Positions 22,626-35,669 of a stretch of DNA of 64,000 nucleotides are shown piece after piece; position 1 is the stretch's first letter; every line of letters starts with the position of its first letter. This DNA is from Anniella stebbinsi (taxonomy: Eukaryota; Chordata; Lepidosauria; Squamata; Anniellidae), in the NCBI GenBank assembly GCA_029215795.1, contig JARDYH010000001.1, positions 191,525,654 to 191,589,653 of the forward strand, given 5' to 3'. The notes beneath the pieces were generated by a model. It saw nothing but the letters and a program-made list of their open reading frames with translations, had not been told where the DNA came from and searched no databases. Both the position numbers and the translations under genes were made by a program.

Positions 22626-24647
22626 TGTATAAATATACTGTAGTGGCCTGAGATAAAATGTATGACAGAACCATTGCAATATAGGGGAAAGTCTTGTTGC
22701 TGTTCTTCTATGGCAAAGATAGTCAGTTTCCTTATCTCAACCGTGATTCTGTCTTCAGACATTAGGAACTAGTACTATATTATTCCCTCATTGATACTGA
22801 GGCTCTACAATAAAGTTGACAGTAGCAGTAAACACTTCAGAGATACAGAGCACATGTGCTTGGTTAGCTTTAATTGCCATTTGATAGTGCCCCAATGGGG
22901 CCAGATAGAGTTGCTTTGGGCTTGGATTTGGGTTTCCCCCCATTCTAATAGAAGCTAAGATTCTTGATACGTTCTGGTTGACAGCATCAAAACCTTTCTG
23001 TCACAAAGTTGTTGAAGCAGGGAGATTAAGGTGTGTATGGCTGCTTCTGATCAGCACTTTTCTGAGCTCATACTTTTTGGAAGCTTTGACTATTTGAATC
23101 CAATTGTGTTACACACAAAAGCCACATATAAAGCATTTCATTCTATTTTATTAGCAATTACCTTTGATTCCAATTGATTTTTTAAAAAAGCATTCTGAAA
23201 TAGGGAAATATTTGAAACTGAGGCTGTACAGTTCTAACAGAATAAAAAAGTGATGAGTTAGATTTGTTTTGCTCATAAATACACCCTTCATCAGTAGGTC
23301 CTAGGGTTAAGATAGCCCTGTTCCATTCCGTGCTAATATTATGTAGCAGAAACTAGATACTTCACTATGCTGTTGTAAATTAGCATGAAGATATAATTAT
23401 GTAGCATATTAATGGCTGTTTTTAATCTGCCTACTAGAGGCTCATTACATTTTGAGATTGCTAAATATTCATTCTAGATTACACTGCAGTACACTCAGGT
23501 CTCTCCCTGCCCTACCCTTCCCCCCCCCCCCTTGTTCCATTGAACTTGACTGAAATAGCTTGGCTCTCTTCAATCAGCAACTACTTTAGAAAACAATGCA
23601 AAATGGTTAAAATGCAATAAATATCAACACTTAAACATTTAAGTGAGTAAAATGAATTCTAGGGTGTTTTAAATTGCCTTTCTTCAGAGTGGAGTTTAGT
23701 TATTTGTCCAAATAAAATAGATTTCAAGTGGGTGGCATTCTTCAGAAAAACAGCCAGCGTTGTTTCAGTGGGTCTGGGAACTGAGAAAGATATTATGAAT
23801 AATGGATTTGCTGTGCGCTTCGACACAGTACCAAAACAACTACAATCTCATTCTGGTTCTTCTAATAAGCAACTGTTGGAATGCAAAATAAAATCTTCAC
23901 TGACTGTCTAACCTACCGGTGAAATCATTTCCATTCATTTTATTGTCTGCTAACTATTGCAGCATATTCCTACAGGGGGTTTGACTGCCCATCTTCTTTT
24001 CCTAAAAGCTGCCTAAAATAACTCAAATTCAGAGAGAATGCCTTTCATCTCATCTGCTTGCTACTTCTGAAAGAACTGAAAGAAAGGCATTTGGATATAA
24101 TGCTGCTGTTGATGGAATTGGACATTGATAATTGACCTACTGATATGTTTTACACATTTAAACTTTTGATATGCTTTAAATTAACTGTTAATTGTTCAGC
24201 TAACCATTTCCAAGGGAGATGATAAATGGGAGCACGCTGAAAGCCAAAGATATGGAACAACACAAGGAAGGTATAGATGGACTCTTACAACCCATCAAAA
24301 GCAGCTGCATAGGTTCCATATAAATATTCTTGGTTTTCTGTTCAAACCGAGGGCTAAAATCTGGCAGGTGGTCATTCATGCTCATGACTGTGATTGGTAA
24401 TCTTCACTATGGAATTTGCTGCCAAAATTTTGGGTGATGGATTATGGTGGCACAGAGGAATCTGATGGGACTGATCTACAAACTAAGCATAAACATATAA
24501 AATGGCTCGCCTCACATAAGGCAGTTTCAAACTAATTTTGTGTGCTAGTTGTTTCATGAAGAGCCAAGTGCAATCAATTACCCCTTTGACATCTATTATT
24601 TATCTTTTTAAAGAATTTTTATATGAATTTAGTTTGGTTCTTGGATC
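22626..24647. other. intron, no gene seen
   Basis: Non-coding, with a poly-C tract near 23521. Confidence 0.5.
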
Positions 24648-26212
24648 AACAGAAGAACATAAGACGAGCCATGCTGGATCCAAGGGTCCATTCTATTCAC
24701 ACACTGGCCTACCATCTGTTGATTGGGAACCCACAAGAAGGACACAGGTGCAACAGCACCCTACTATCCATGTTCTCCAGCAACTGGTGTACATAGGCAT
24801 ACTGCCTCTTAAACTGGAGGTAGCACATAGCCATCAGGACTAGTAGTCATTGATTTATCTAACCCTCTTTTAAAGCCAGAAAATTATGAAATCGTATTTT
24901 CAAGCCATCCAAATTGGTGGCCATCACTACATCTCAGATAGGAGTGCCTACTATCAGCGTCAGCTGATACGCCAGCTGCGCCCCTTCCTAGAGTCTTCCT
25001 AGAGTTGGAAGACCTAAAAATGGTAGTGCACGTGCTGGTAATGTCGAGACTTGACTTCTGCAATGCGTTGTACATAGAGCTACCTCTGTGCCTAGTCAGG
25101 AAACTTCAACTAGTTCAAAATATGGCAGCCATGTTGGCCACCGGTACACCTAGGGGTGACCATATTACACCAGCTTTAAGATCACTCCACTGGCTGCCAA
25201 TTAGTTTCCGGGCGAAGTACAAAGAGTTGGTTATTACCTTTAAAGCCCTACATGGTTTGGGTCCAGGTTACCTGTGGGATCGCCTTCTCCCATACAATCT
25301 GCCCTGCACGCTTAGGTCCTCTAGGGAGAATTTGTTACAGTCGGCCAAAACCAGGCTGACAACTGTTACCCAGAGGACCTTCTCTTCTGCCGCTCCCAGA
25401 CTGTGGAATGGCCTGCCGGAGGAGATTCGTCAACTTAATAGACTTTTTGACTTTAAGAAAGCCATATAAAACTATCTCTTCCGGCAGGCCTACCCAGTCG
25501 AATTTTAAGTTTTATCTGTATTTTAATAATGTATTCATTTTCTATGTTTTTAATCAGTTTTATGTATTTTATGTCATTTGTATCAATGTTGTTCCCCACC
25601 TCGATCCTGAGGGAGAGGCAGGTAAGAAATAAATAAATAAATATATTAGTAGTAGTAGTAGTAGTAGTATCTTGTGATAGCGAATTCTATAGTTTAACTA
25701 GGTCCTGTGTGAAGTACTTCCTTTTATCTGTCTTGAATCTCTCACCAATCAGCACAGGATGACCCGATTCTAGTATTTTGAGAGAAGGCAAAAGATGTCT
25801 CCCTATACACGTTTGCCACACCATGTATAATTGTGTACACTTCTATCATGTCTCCCCTTACTCTCCTTTTCTCCATGCTAAACAATCCCAGCTGATGCTT
25901 CAATCCCTTGATCATTTTAGTTGCTCTTTCTTGAACTTTTTCCAGCTCTATAATATCTTTTTTAGTATGGTAACCAGAACTGTACCACAGAGTTGTATAA
26001 CCACATTATGAAACACATTAATTCCTTTTCTAATTATGCCTAAAATGGAGTATGACTTTTTCACAGCAGCTGCAAACTGGGTTGACATTTTCAGCTAATT
26101 GTCCATCACAAACCCAAGATCTCTTTCGTGGTCAGACACCACTAGCTCAGATCCAATCAGGTTATACTTGAAGTTGTGATTTTTTGCCCCAATGTGCATC
26201 ACTTTACCTCTC
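24648..26212 (-). mobile_element. CR1-type LINE 3' region, antisense, split by L2
   Basis: Two blocks (24648-24934 and about 25670-26212) read on the minus strand as the C-terminal part of CR1 ORF2 and its 3' region. They align with the better-preserved fragment at 42993-44230. They are separated by an L2 copy on the opposite strand. Stops and indels are frequent. Confidence 0.75.
24935..25669 (+). mobile_element. L2-type LINE, 5'-truncated, inserted in CR1
   Basis: The open frame 25005-25469 encodes the ORF2 C-terminus: MSRLDFCNALY, LQLVQNMAA, SLHWLPISFRAKYK, TFKALHGLGPGYL and AAPRLWNGLPEE, all L2-clade motifs. The frame just upstream gives SAYYQRQLIRQLRPFL, so truncation is at about 24935. 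The 3' tail is AAATAAATA plus (AGT)n. A shared ATCT at the two junctions may be the target duplication. Confidence 0.85.
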
Positions 26213-26252
26213 TCTCTCTCTCTCTCTCTCTCTGTGAGTGTGTGTGTGCGCG
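26209..26252. repeat. (TC)n followed by (TG)n
   Basis: Compound dinucleotide microsatellite at the edge of the CR1 block. Confidence 0.95.
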
Positions 26253-26752
26253 TGTAAAATGCTAATTGCATTAATAGCTGAATATCAAAAACTATTTTTT
26301 TATTATAAAGTAGCAGCTATAGCTTCAGAGTACCAGTAGAAAATAGGGAAGCACTTGCCTGTAATTGTTGCTCTTCAGGTGGTCCTCTATGTAGTCATAA
26401 AGATGAAAATGTGCATGGAAAAGACTACCCATCAGAATTTTCTAGAAAGCTCAAGATAATTAGAACTCTCTAAGCATGAGGGAAAGGATTGAGCATACAC
26501 TTTGAGGGAGACATGGAGGTGGGATGTCTGAGCTGACAGTGGACCACTCAAAGAACAAAAGTTACAGGTAAACACAACACCTTCTTCATGGCCCCTCTGC
26601 AGTCGCACTTAATGATGAGTGGCCTCTCCTCAGCTTAATCTACATTGGATCAGATTTAATTTAAACGTAGTCCCTTTCTAAACAAAAGCTCCAATGATGT
26701 CATCAGGAGCACAATGAGGCTCAAGGAAAAGAGTTCACCACTCCCCATTATT

Positions 26753-27072
26753 TAGGCTGACCATATGAAAAGGAGGACAGAGCTCCTGTAACTTTAACAG
26801 TTGTAGAGAAAAGGGAATTTCAGCCAGTGTCATTTGTATGCAATTAGTTCCTGGTGAAATTCCCTCTTCATCATAGCAGTTAAAGTTGCAGAGGCCCTGG
26901 CTTCTTTTGTATATGGTCACTCTAGTATAGTGCCTGCAACTTTAACTGTTGTAATGAAGAGGGAATATCACCAGGAACTAATTGCATACAAATGATACTG
27001 GCTGAAATTCCCTTTTCTCTACAACTGTTAAAGTTGCAGGAGCCCTGTCCTCCTTTTCATATGGTCAGCCTA
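26753..27072. mobile_element. hAT-like palindromic MITE, copy 2
   Basis: 320 bp, same family as 17857-18175. Ends TAGGCTGACCATATG and its inverse, flanked by CCATTATT on both sides (26745-26752 and 27073-27080). Confidence 0.9.
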
Positions 27073-27080
27073 CCATTATT

Positions 27081-28852
27081 CCTCTATAATATATAATTGA
27101 GTATATATGGGTGTGTGTGTGTGTGTTTTTAAAATCTCCTAACGACGATAGATAAATTTGGTTAGAGAGCAGTGAAATCTGCCAGTTTCTTCCAGCCTAC
27201 TTCTGGCCTAATGATTTTATCTTTTCATCATTATATTTAAGATCCCATTCTCCTGTCCCATCTCAACCAGGTCAAAGACCTAACATTTTAGACTATGTTT
27301 TGGGATTTAAGCAACTGGTTTCATGCAGAACTCAAGGCCAGAACCTGACAGTAAGATAGATGAAATCTTATCTCCCATTAGGTGTAATGGGGTGCATAGA
27401 AATCAGCATTCCATTAAATAGCCTACCTTTGATCTTTACATAGGCTTTTCTGTGAATAATCCTTGGTAAGAAAAAATCTGAAGTGAAGGAGTATGAATGG
27501 GAATACTGCCAGCAGACTACAAAAGCGTACCAATTGCTGCATACAGTTGCTTGTTCATTTGAGAATAGAGATGGGGGGGACCAGTTTGAGTGGAAATTGT
27601 ATGCATGAGGTAAGAATGCATTCTCATACCAAATGATACTAATCACATTTCCAGAAAGTTTTGAAAGCAATATATGTTCGCCTGACTTAGTTACCCCTTG
27701 TGGACGAACCTTCGGCCTTAATAGTAAACTGTCTGAGGGCAATAATGGGACTCATGCTCACCTTCCACCTAATGAATGATTAACATAGGTTGCCTTTATA
27801 GGACACACATATAAAGTAGAGGAGAGAAGACTTTCAGCTATTCTGGAGAAAAATCTTTTGACAGCATACAATTTTATGCAAAGTTTCTCCTTTCTGAATT
27901 CTCAACAGGGGTGGGGTAGGGGGAGAGATCCATCTCTGAAGAGTGCCTGGGGCTAAGAAAGCTAGAACTGAAACGAGAAGAATTGATAAATATAGAGGCA
28001 TTCATTACAATGGTCTTTCCTTTCGATAGCAAATGACCAGCTCATCTAATTTCTAACTAGAATACATTACAGTTTACAATGCTTTCAGGATTCCAATTGC
28101 CACGACTAATCATGTACCGCTCCTGAATTAGAAATGGATAGTTTCATGTCATACAGCTGCTATAAACAGTGAAGCTATTTGGAATTGTATTTGATGCAGC
28201 ATTGTGTGTTTTTTGAATGAAACAGTGCCATTTGAAGACATAACAAAGGGTGTGTACGTAAAATGTGACTTGACTGGTACTGACAAAGTATTGCTGTGAT
28301 GATTGAAATACTTAATCTTAATGAACTGTTGTCTACACTGAATATATTACAACTCCTGGTGTTCTGCAAATCTCTCTCTTTCTCTCTGCCTGAATTTCAG
28401 TTCTGAATGCTGTGAAAGACAATTTTTCTCTAAAAGAAAAAGAATAACAGGGGAAGGCTGCAAAAATAGAACGGAGCTACCAAGAATGGTTGCTTAAAAA
28501 ATCTGAACATAGTAAAAAAAAGGTTTTGGAAATTTCCTTACCACGACTCTGTAATCTTTGAGCCACCTGGCACTGAGCATCTTTGGGATGGCACCTCCCC
28601 TTGGAGAGTGGTAACAGAGCCAATTAATTGCTCTCCAGGGGAGGGGCTGTTGTGCCCTTCCAGACTGAACTGGAAGCATACATAACTCTTCAACCCCAAA
28701 CTGGAATTGAAGGAAGAACAGGAAGTATGCCATTGAGGCATATCAACAGCAACTACGTTACATAACGAATGCACACACATTACCATAAATTGACAAGAGG
28801 AGGACAGGAATGGGGACATCCCAAGGAATTCCTACCTACCTTCCCACAGGGA
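27081..28852. other. intron, no gene seen
   Basis: Non-coding. A short (TG)n lies near 27113. Confidence 0.5.
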
Positions 28853-28854
28853 GG

Positions 28855-28996
28855 GCATGGTCTGTAGGCACCTTGCTGAAACTAAGTAGCTCTGGGTCTG
28901 GTCAGTGCTTGGGGAGAGGGAGACCACCTGGGAGCTGCATGTAGCCACCTTGAATTCCACAAGGGTGGTATATAAATGTTAATTAATTAATTAATT
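28855..28996 (+). repeat. 5S rRNA-derived SINE
   Basis: 'aaactaagtagctctgggtc', 'tggtcagtgcttgggga' and 'gggagaccacctgggagctg' line up with the 3' half of 5S rRNA (the internal promoter region). A LINE-like 3' end 'gggtggtatataaatg' and an (AATT)n tail follow. This matches the architecture of 5S-type SINEs reported in squamates. The 5' half appears truncated. Confidence 0.78.
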
Positions 28997-29561
28997 GCAT
29001 TGTCATAACCTGTACAGAAACATTTCCAGCTTAGACCCAGATGCACTGGTTCAGATTATGCATGGGGGAAAGTCCTCCAGGAGACCCAGAGATTCACAGT
29101 AAAGAACTGTCCATTTTCTCCTGAGTCCCCTGGCAAAGTTTCAGCATGTTCAGGACTTGCCAGGGAGGTAAAAGTAGAAGGCAGGTAACTAGACCAGCAC
29201 TCTATTGATTCAGAACATTTTGCTAAACCTTCCTGCCAAAGGCTGTAGAGAGTTGAGCATCTCTCTTCCCATTCCATCCAACTGTCTGTGAGGAGAAGCA
29301 CCAGCAGCAGCCACCCTTCCCCAACTGCTGTTGCTTCATGAAGCAGGGACTAGGTCAACTTTCCCCTACCCCTCACAGAGGCCATCCCAATATTAGCAGG
29401 AGAAGAAGAGGAAGTAAACTGTTACCATCACGCTATCTTTTTTTAAAAAAAAGCTTTTAAAAATGTTTTTAATTATATAAACCTGTAGGCTTGCAGCAGG
29501 GATTGCCATGCTACTTATCTTTCTAATGACCTAGAAACAATCTAGCTGTGAGTCCTACAAG

Positions 29562-30060
29562 ACCTGGGCTGAGTTCAGACGACACTTTAGGCAACGGAGG
29601 GTGGGATAACACACTCACCGTGCGTTATTCTGCCGGTGCGCGCCACACGACATGTTGCCCCTCCCCCCGTTGCGCGGCAGAAAGTCACGGAATCCTGCTG
29701 CGTCTCCTCCTTTCCACCTCCCTCAGTCCTCCAGCCATATCCCAGCATGCACCGCAAGTTCTGCCGGCTGTATCGGAGCAGACAGGTTTTTTTTTTTTTG
29801 GCTGCTCCGGCCGGCGAACTCTATGACCAAACAGAATAGTACACAGAGAGAGGGGGGTTCCCTCCACACAACACTTTAAACAACGGAGTTCGGGATAACA
29901 ATGTGTAAGCCTGTTGCTTTTCTCCATTGTTTAAGTGCCCCAAATAGCATATCGTCAGTTGTGTGTGCGTTGTGTGTTGCCTTCCACCCGACACAATAAG
30001 CAACAGAACTGACGATTGCTTTCCCCACTCCGTTGATTATTGTGTCGTCCGAACCAGGCC
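29562..30060. mobile_element. CpG-rich hAT-like element with GTTCRGACGACAC ends
   Basis: The left end 'ctgagttcagacgacac' and the right end 'gtgtcgtccgaaccagg' are inverted. 'caacggag' follows the left end and its complement precedes the right end. An internal direct repeat of the left end ('caacactttaaacaacggag' at about 29867) suggests a tandem or nested copy. Open frames are short and lack motifs. Confidence 0.65.
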
Positions 30061-31904
30061 CTGGTCTCTGCTCCTCTGACTTTCTGCCACCTTATGGAAC
30101 ACCAGCTTCTTATATACCCTGCGCCATCCAGAAGATCAATAAAATGGTTTCACTCACAGATCAGGTAGAAGTTTATACATACCTGCAAGACTCCCAAGTA
30201 CACATAATAATGATACTTTGTTATTTTAAAAAAACAGACCAAACAACAACAGAATCCGAAATTATTTTCCCCTAACTTGGATATACTAGATTACCACTCC
30301 AAGCTTCACTCACACATTACACCAGCCTTCCTCAAATATGCCCAATGATCAAGGATTATGGGAATTGCAGTCCAACGCATCTGGAGGGTAACAGGTTTGA
30401 GAAGGCTGCATTATAGTGATATAAGGTCACTTGCACTGTTACTTGCCCTCCCAACATTAATCAGTATCCATTTAAAATGTGGGTTTCATTATACATGCAC
30501 AAGAATAGCTGCATCATTAAGGTAGAAGTGTTCTACAACTACACAGCTTCTATTCATACTAAAATCAACATTTTACATATAAGCATTGGGCAGTATCCTA
30601 CACTTCCCCCTGTTAGTGGAATAGACCACTAGCGCAATGTGAACTAGCAGAAACTAAATGACTGGGAATACTTATTTCCAGAAAGGGGCAGTTCAGTGGA
30701 GCTCTCAGAAGGGAATTTCAGGAAACACTCATTCCTTTTGTGCTAACAATCCATTCTGCTAGCGTAAGAGAGCTAGCAGAGGCAAGTGGCAAAGTCTTTC
30801 CCTCATTCCATTGCTGTAATAGATGGATCCACTAAGATATTTTCTACTGATCAGTCATATCTGTTTGATTCCAAAACTCTAAACAGTGTAAATTAGATGC
30901 AAAACAACTTCTCAGAGTGAAAGTATTAAAATGTCATTTTCCTGTATATTCACTGTGTACAGTTTGAGCTTTCTGAGCTAGATAACTGACTGCTTTTGTC
31001 AGGAGTAAGCAAAGATTGATTTGCATATCACAGATAAGTCCCTCTATCTCTGAAGAGATTTATAATTGCAATTAATCTTGCCATAATGACTGTGGCAGCC
31101 CTGGATTTATGGTGAAGAAAATCAATCCTCAGATTGTTTGCACAGCTATTAATATGTGTAGCTATATATTTTCAATCTTTGTTACACTTATGAATAATGC
31201 AATGATTACTGTCCCCACCTTTCCTTTTCCCAAAGCTCCCCCACCCCCCATTATTATTAGTGAGAGATGTCCATTGCAGAAGGCTCTGGGTATTGCTGAA
31301 TATGCCATCACCTTCAACTTAAAAGGGTGGAATATAGAGAATATCTTCTCCTTTAAGCTAGGAAATGTTATCATTTCCAGCACGAGAGCCCGTGCGGCCT
31401 AGCTGCTGTACTGAGTACAAGAAGTCTGTGAGTAACCTTGGAAACGCAAGTCCACATTCTAGTTCAGCCATTTATTCAGTGGGCAGCCACGGACAGATTA
31501 CTCTCACTATGTTCTTTCTAGTTCTAATGGGAATACTGCACAGAATAGATACAAGGATGAATGGCTGCAGTTCGAGCCATGGGGTAGATCAGATATATAT
31601 ATATATATATATATATTCTATCCCATCTTTAAGGCAGTTAACGACAAATGATTAAGAACAATTCAAATAACAACAACAACAACCAGGACAATGCTAACAG
31701 TAGTAGAAGCAGCAGCAGCGGCGACAACAAACATAGTTAACACCAGCCCAATGCTGCCAAAAAGTTTAACAGAAGCAAAACAAAACAAAAAAAAAATCAA
31801 CAGTTTTTGAACTGGCCCCCAAAAGCTAACAATGCAGGTGCCTAATCAATATTGCTGGGGAGGCCATTCCAAACTCTGGGAGCCAACAAAGAATATCTTT
31901 AAAA
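30061..31904. other. intron, no gene seen
   Basis: Non-coding, with (AT)n at 31591-31617 and (CAA)n-like runs after 31670. Confidence 0.5.
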
Positions 31905-31972
31905 TTATGAATAATAATAAAAGTTTATTTATTTATTTATTTTTATTTTATTTCTAACCCGCCTCTCCATCC
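31905..31972 (-). repeat. LINE/SINE 3' tail, antisense
   Basis: On the minus strand 'gaggcgggttagaaataaaa' followed by AAATAAATA. Confidence 0.55.
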
Positions 31973-31973
31973 A

Positions 31974-32905
31974 GGCCCGGTCAACCAGCTTTCAGAAGGA
32001 GCACGATCTTTTAAAAAAATCATAGAAAATCGAGGGTTTGAGCAATTGCTCTGATTTTTTTTTCACAAATGACCAGCCAGATCCCATCTTCAATGTCCCA
32101 CAAGTTTCAAGTTTTTATCTTTAAAAATGAAGAAGTTACAGTGGAGGGTGGGGCTTTTGAGGGACCCCCTTTAACTTTTAATTTGAAAAGATAGAGACAT
32201 GAAACTTTTTGGACATTGCAGATTGGATCTTGCTAGTCCTGGCTCCCCAAGTTTCATGTCATTATCATTTCAAATAAAAAAGTTATGCACGCATTTCCCC
32301 CAATGCAAGCCTATGGGAAAAAAGCAGACAACAAGATGACAGCATGGAGGCTCGGTCAACCACCTGTCAATAAAGTTGCACGATCTTTAATAAATTCATA
32401 TAAAATTGAGGGTTGGAGGGATCGATCTCAAATTTCATACACATGTCTAGCACATGTTGCTACACATATGTGCCAAATTTCAGATCAATCCCTCCACCCC
32501 TGTATTTTATATGATTTTTTAAAAGATCCTGCAACTTTTTGACAGGTCTGAATGAATGCACGTGGCGAGCTGTCATTCTGACCTGTCAGAACTTAAACGA
32601 TCTGTAATAAATTCATATAAAATCGAGGGTTGGAGGGATTGATCTCAAATTTCATTCACATACTTAGGCATACCCTATAAGCACTGTGACCAAGTTTCAA
32701 GCCTCTAACTTTGAAAATACAGAAGTTATAGGCATTTTTCTTTAAAAATCCAGCTCTATAGGGCACAAAGGGGCTGCAAATTAAATATCGGGTTTTCGAT
32801 AATTATTGGAAATATGATACAATTTAACTCCGATATAATCCAATCTGAATTTTTTTGAAAAAGTGATTTCTGATAACGATACGATAATTTCAGGCATGCA
32901 CACTC
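31974..32905. repeat. modular AT-rich repeat with direct and inverted units
   Basis: Module M1 ('cgatctttaataaattcat' plus 'gagggttggagggat') occurs at about 32002, 32383 and 32599, and inverted at 32471-32546. Module M2 ('aagtttca' plus 'agaagttat') occurs at about 32103, 32249 and 32693. Arms 32363-32438 and 32471-32546 form a hairpin. The right edge 'gcatgcacactccta' resembles a hAT terminus, but no left partner was found. Not assigned to a known family. Confidence 0.6.
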
Positions 32906-33325
32906 CTAATAAAAACATCCTAAAAACATTCTAAAATTCCACTGGATATGCCTGCCGGAAGAAACCAGTAAATGGACTTCTGGAGAATACTCAAAGATCA
33001 GGTGTTTTAGTGACATCTTCCCAGGGACCATAGGATGGTGCCCTTAATTATCCAGTTAAGAAGGGGTAGAGAGAAGGGATGAAATGCTAAGAAGGCAGCA
33101 ACAACAACAACAACCACTGAAACTTACTGGTTTGTTTAGGTGTCCCCCCCTCGAATTTGCATACTTATTCTGGAGTGATTAACTCCTAATTTATCAAAAA
33201 TCAAATTTATGGGGGGAAATCATTTATAGTACTTGCTTTGTCCAGCTTCAAGGACAACTACATTTAGATCGGGAGAAATTATATGTTTACGTTATAATTC
33301 TAATTTAGCTTTGAAACGACACTCT

Positions 33326-33690
33326 TAGGATGCAAACCTATTGAGTTGATACCCACTAGGCGGAAGCCTCAGAGTATCTAATGCCCTGCTAGGCTGCTGC
33401 CAGCAAGGTGGCAGGGAACGACGAAGGCAATTTTCACCTCTCCATTCTCCTTTTAAATTCAAAGGCTTGTCGGGAGGAGGTGTGCTGGACTGAAGAGGAC
33501 ATAGGATTTTTTGTATCCAGGCCTCTCCTCTCTCCTCCTTGCCCACCATAACACCTTTTTAAAACCTTGGTGAGGTTCTCTGTGGCTGCATTTGTGACCT
33601 TGGAAAGCATGAGCCCCAGCAAAATCAGAACCACCAGCCCCCACAAGATGGAAGGCTCCACAAACTTCAATCTCTTCCCCTGCCTTTTCC
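33326..33690. mobile_element. possible diverged Harbinger-like MITE, copy 4
   Basis: Starts TTA-GGATGCAAACC, near the family end. It shares 'ttgtatccaggcctctc' and a CTCC-rich block with 60038-60452. The right end is not identified. The open minus-strand frame at 33434-33670 has a hydrophobic N-terminus but lies inside this repeat. Confidence 0.4.
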
Positions 33691-34484
33691 CAAGGTAAGG
33701 ATTATTCTTCCATGGGGAAGGTCAATATGGGACTGCCAGTGAGGACATGTTGGCAACAAAGAAGGGGTGTTAGCCCCATTTTGAGTTAGGCCCAACTAAC
33801 TGAAAGAGGGCTGGAACCAATTCAAAAACCGAGTCACACTTTTCTAGTATGAGGGACCAATAGCCCACATTTTGAACTTTTTTCCTTTGAAACCCTCCCC
33901 CCATCCCTAGTGTCTGCTTCCCCCTTCAAGGTGGCAAGTGGATCACCACACAGACTACTCTCAATTGCTGTAGAGGGCATAGAATGTATCAGCATAGCCT
34001 GGGGAATGGCAGGACCCAACGATGTGAGCACAGCAGTGGGCAACTTCTGACTGGTGTACTATGGGCACCAAGTGAGGCCAGGAGCAATTTTGCAGTGTAA
34101 AGGCTTTTTCAATAACCTCCCGTCCCCACCCCAGTGTTACTTATTGTCATATTAGTCATATTATTGTCACCGGCCATAAGGCAAGTTCCATAGCATGCCA
34201 TTGAATATGCTATGAATATGTTCAATGAACTGAAAATTGCTGCATGGCCAATTTGCTTGGCAAATATAGTAGAATTGCAATGGGACATGGTCTAAAGAAT
34301 TGTCTGACTAGCTCCATATTCCCATTTCCCACTCTTAGGGGGGGGGGGGGGAAATGAGATGAAAGTATTACTGATGTACAAAGTCCCAGGGAGGATTTCT
34401 ATAGGAGTGCTCTCACTGCTGCCTCTTTCAGATGGCCTGTCAGGTATAACTCTCATGCAAGGCCGGGGAGGCCTTGCAGGGTTG

Positions 34485-34693
34485 TGATGAAGAAAATCAA
34501 AGAATTCCCCTTACTTAGTGTCAACTTTTGAATGTATATAATGTGGCACAGTACCTATAGAAGTCAGAGAGCTAGTGTCCAGTTTTCTGGAGCTGCCTCC
34601 CTCCCACGTACATAGACTTAATAAAATTGTTGGACCAGGACTCTGCCTGCTTGGACTTTCTTCAACTTTGGTAGTTGGCTAATTTCCCTGACA
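34485..34693 (+). repeat. ERV 5' LTR, internally deleted
   Basis: Shares 'gatgaagaaaatcaaag' at the start and 'gtggcacagtacctatagaa' to 'ccctgaca' at the end with the 3' LTR. It lacks about 370 bp of the middle. Confidence 0.88.
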
Positions 34694-34696
34694 ATC

Positions 34697-34715
34697 TGGT
34701 GTCAGGAAGTGGGAT
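34697..34715 (+). promoter_or_regulatory. ERV primer binding site, tRNA-Leu-like
   Basis: Three bases after the LTR, 'tggtgtcaggaagtgggat' complements the 3' end of tRNA-Leu (known end ...CCCACTCCTGACACCA) with one extra base. Confidence 0.7.
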
Positions 34716-35295
34716 CTGGGAGCTCGCAAAAGACAAGGTGAGTTTCTATCGCCCTCTGTCTTTTTCCTGCTGACCTGTTCTCTGTCTTGCTGTGACCAGA
34801 TATCCCTACCCGCACCTTCCTGCAGGCACTCCTCATCCATCAGCTTTTCAATCTGAATCTGTCCAGGTGGTACCTTCTGATCAGAACCCATTCTGAGAAG
34901 CACCAAGTGGGGAGTTTGAGTGCATATCGCTCCCTGCCTCTGGTGTTGCCCCCCTTCCGCCAAATCTGAATCTGTTCCAGTTCTCCAAAGTATGGCACTT
35001 CGCCCTGGGAGCACAAAGGGGGAGTGAGGGAGTCAAGTGGTTATCACCCTCTGTCCTTTTCTTTGTGTTGTCCCAGTTCTTCGGTGTGCCACAGCAGGAA
35101 ATCTGATCTGAATCTGTTCTGTGAACCTAGGCAAGGAGAATCACATTCTCCATCTGAGAAAAAAGGTACTCTGGAAGCCCCAGATCTGAAAGCCCAATCT
35201 GTTTTCGTCTTGAGTCATCTTTTCCTATTTCCTATTTTGATTTTGGCAATTTTTCTTTTTGTTTTGTTTTTCTGGATTTTTGTTTTACCTCCAGA

Positions 35296-35669
35296 ATGGG
35301 GCAGAGCTCCTCCAAATGCGCCCCTTTTGAAAAGGGTACCTATCGAATTTTTATGTGCACAGACCTAAGTCTACCAAATTTGTGGAAACGGGAATTTTTA
35401 CACTTGCCTTTTAAGCATGTATCAAAAGCATTCTGGCAATGAAAATCCTGAAGCCAATCTTTGCACCACCATTGTGCAGTCTTTTGTTCTTGGACTATGC
35501 CCAGAAATCAAAGACTCTGTTCAGAATCAAGTTGAGTAGCAAAACGAAGCCCCAACTGATATAATTAATGCTGCTGTTCATTTTTATGACAAAATCGGAA
35601 TGTCAGGAAAGAAAACCTCTGTTAAACTGATAGCTCTTCAAATCCAACAGTTTCAGCAGCCAAGCCAAC
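35296..35669 (+). pseudogene. ERV gag remnant
   Basis: An ATG at 35296 opens MGQSSSKC, with a myristoylation-type Gly2 as in retroviral matrix proteins. The frame closes after about 48 codons. A later frame (about 35455-35665) gives QSFVLGLCPEIKDS and INAAVHFYDKI, resembling the end of a capsid domain. Stops and frameshifts are present, and the L2 insertion cuts off the rest. Confidence 0.55.

Noticed and set aside
33434..33670. Small membrane-protein-like frame on the minus strand
   Set aside because: Lies inside a probable MITE and has no start context or homologue I recognise.
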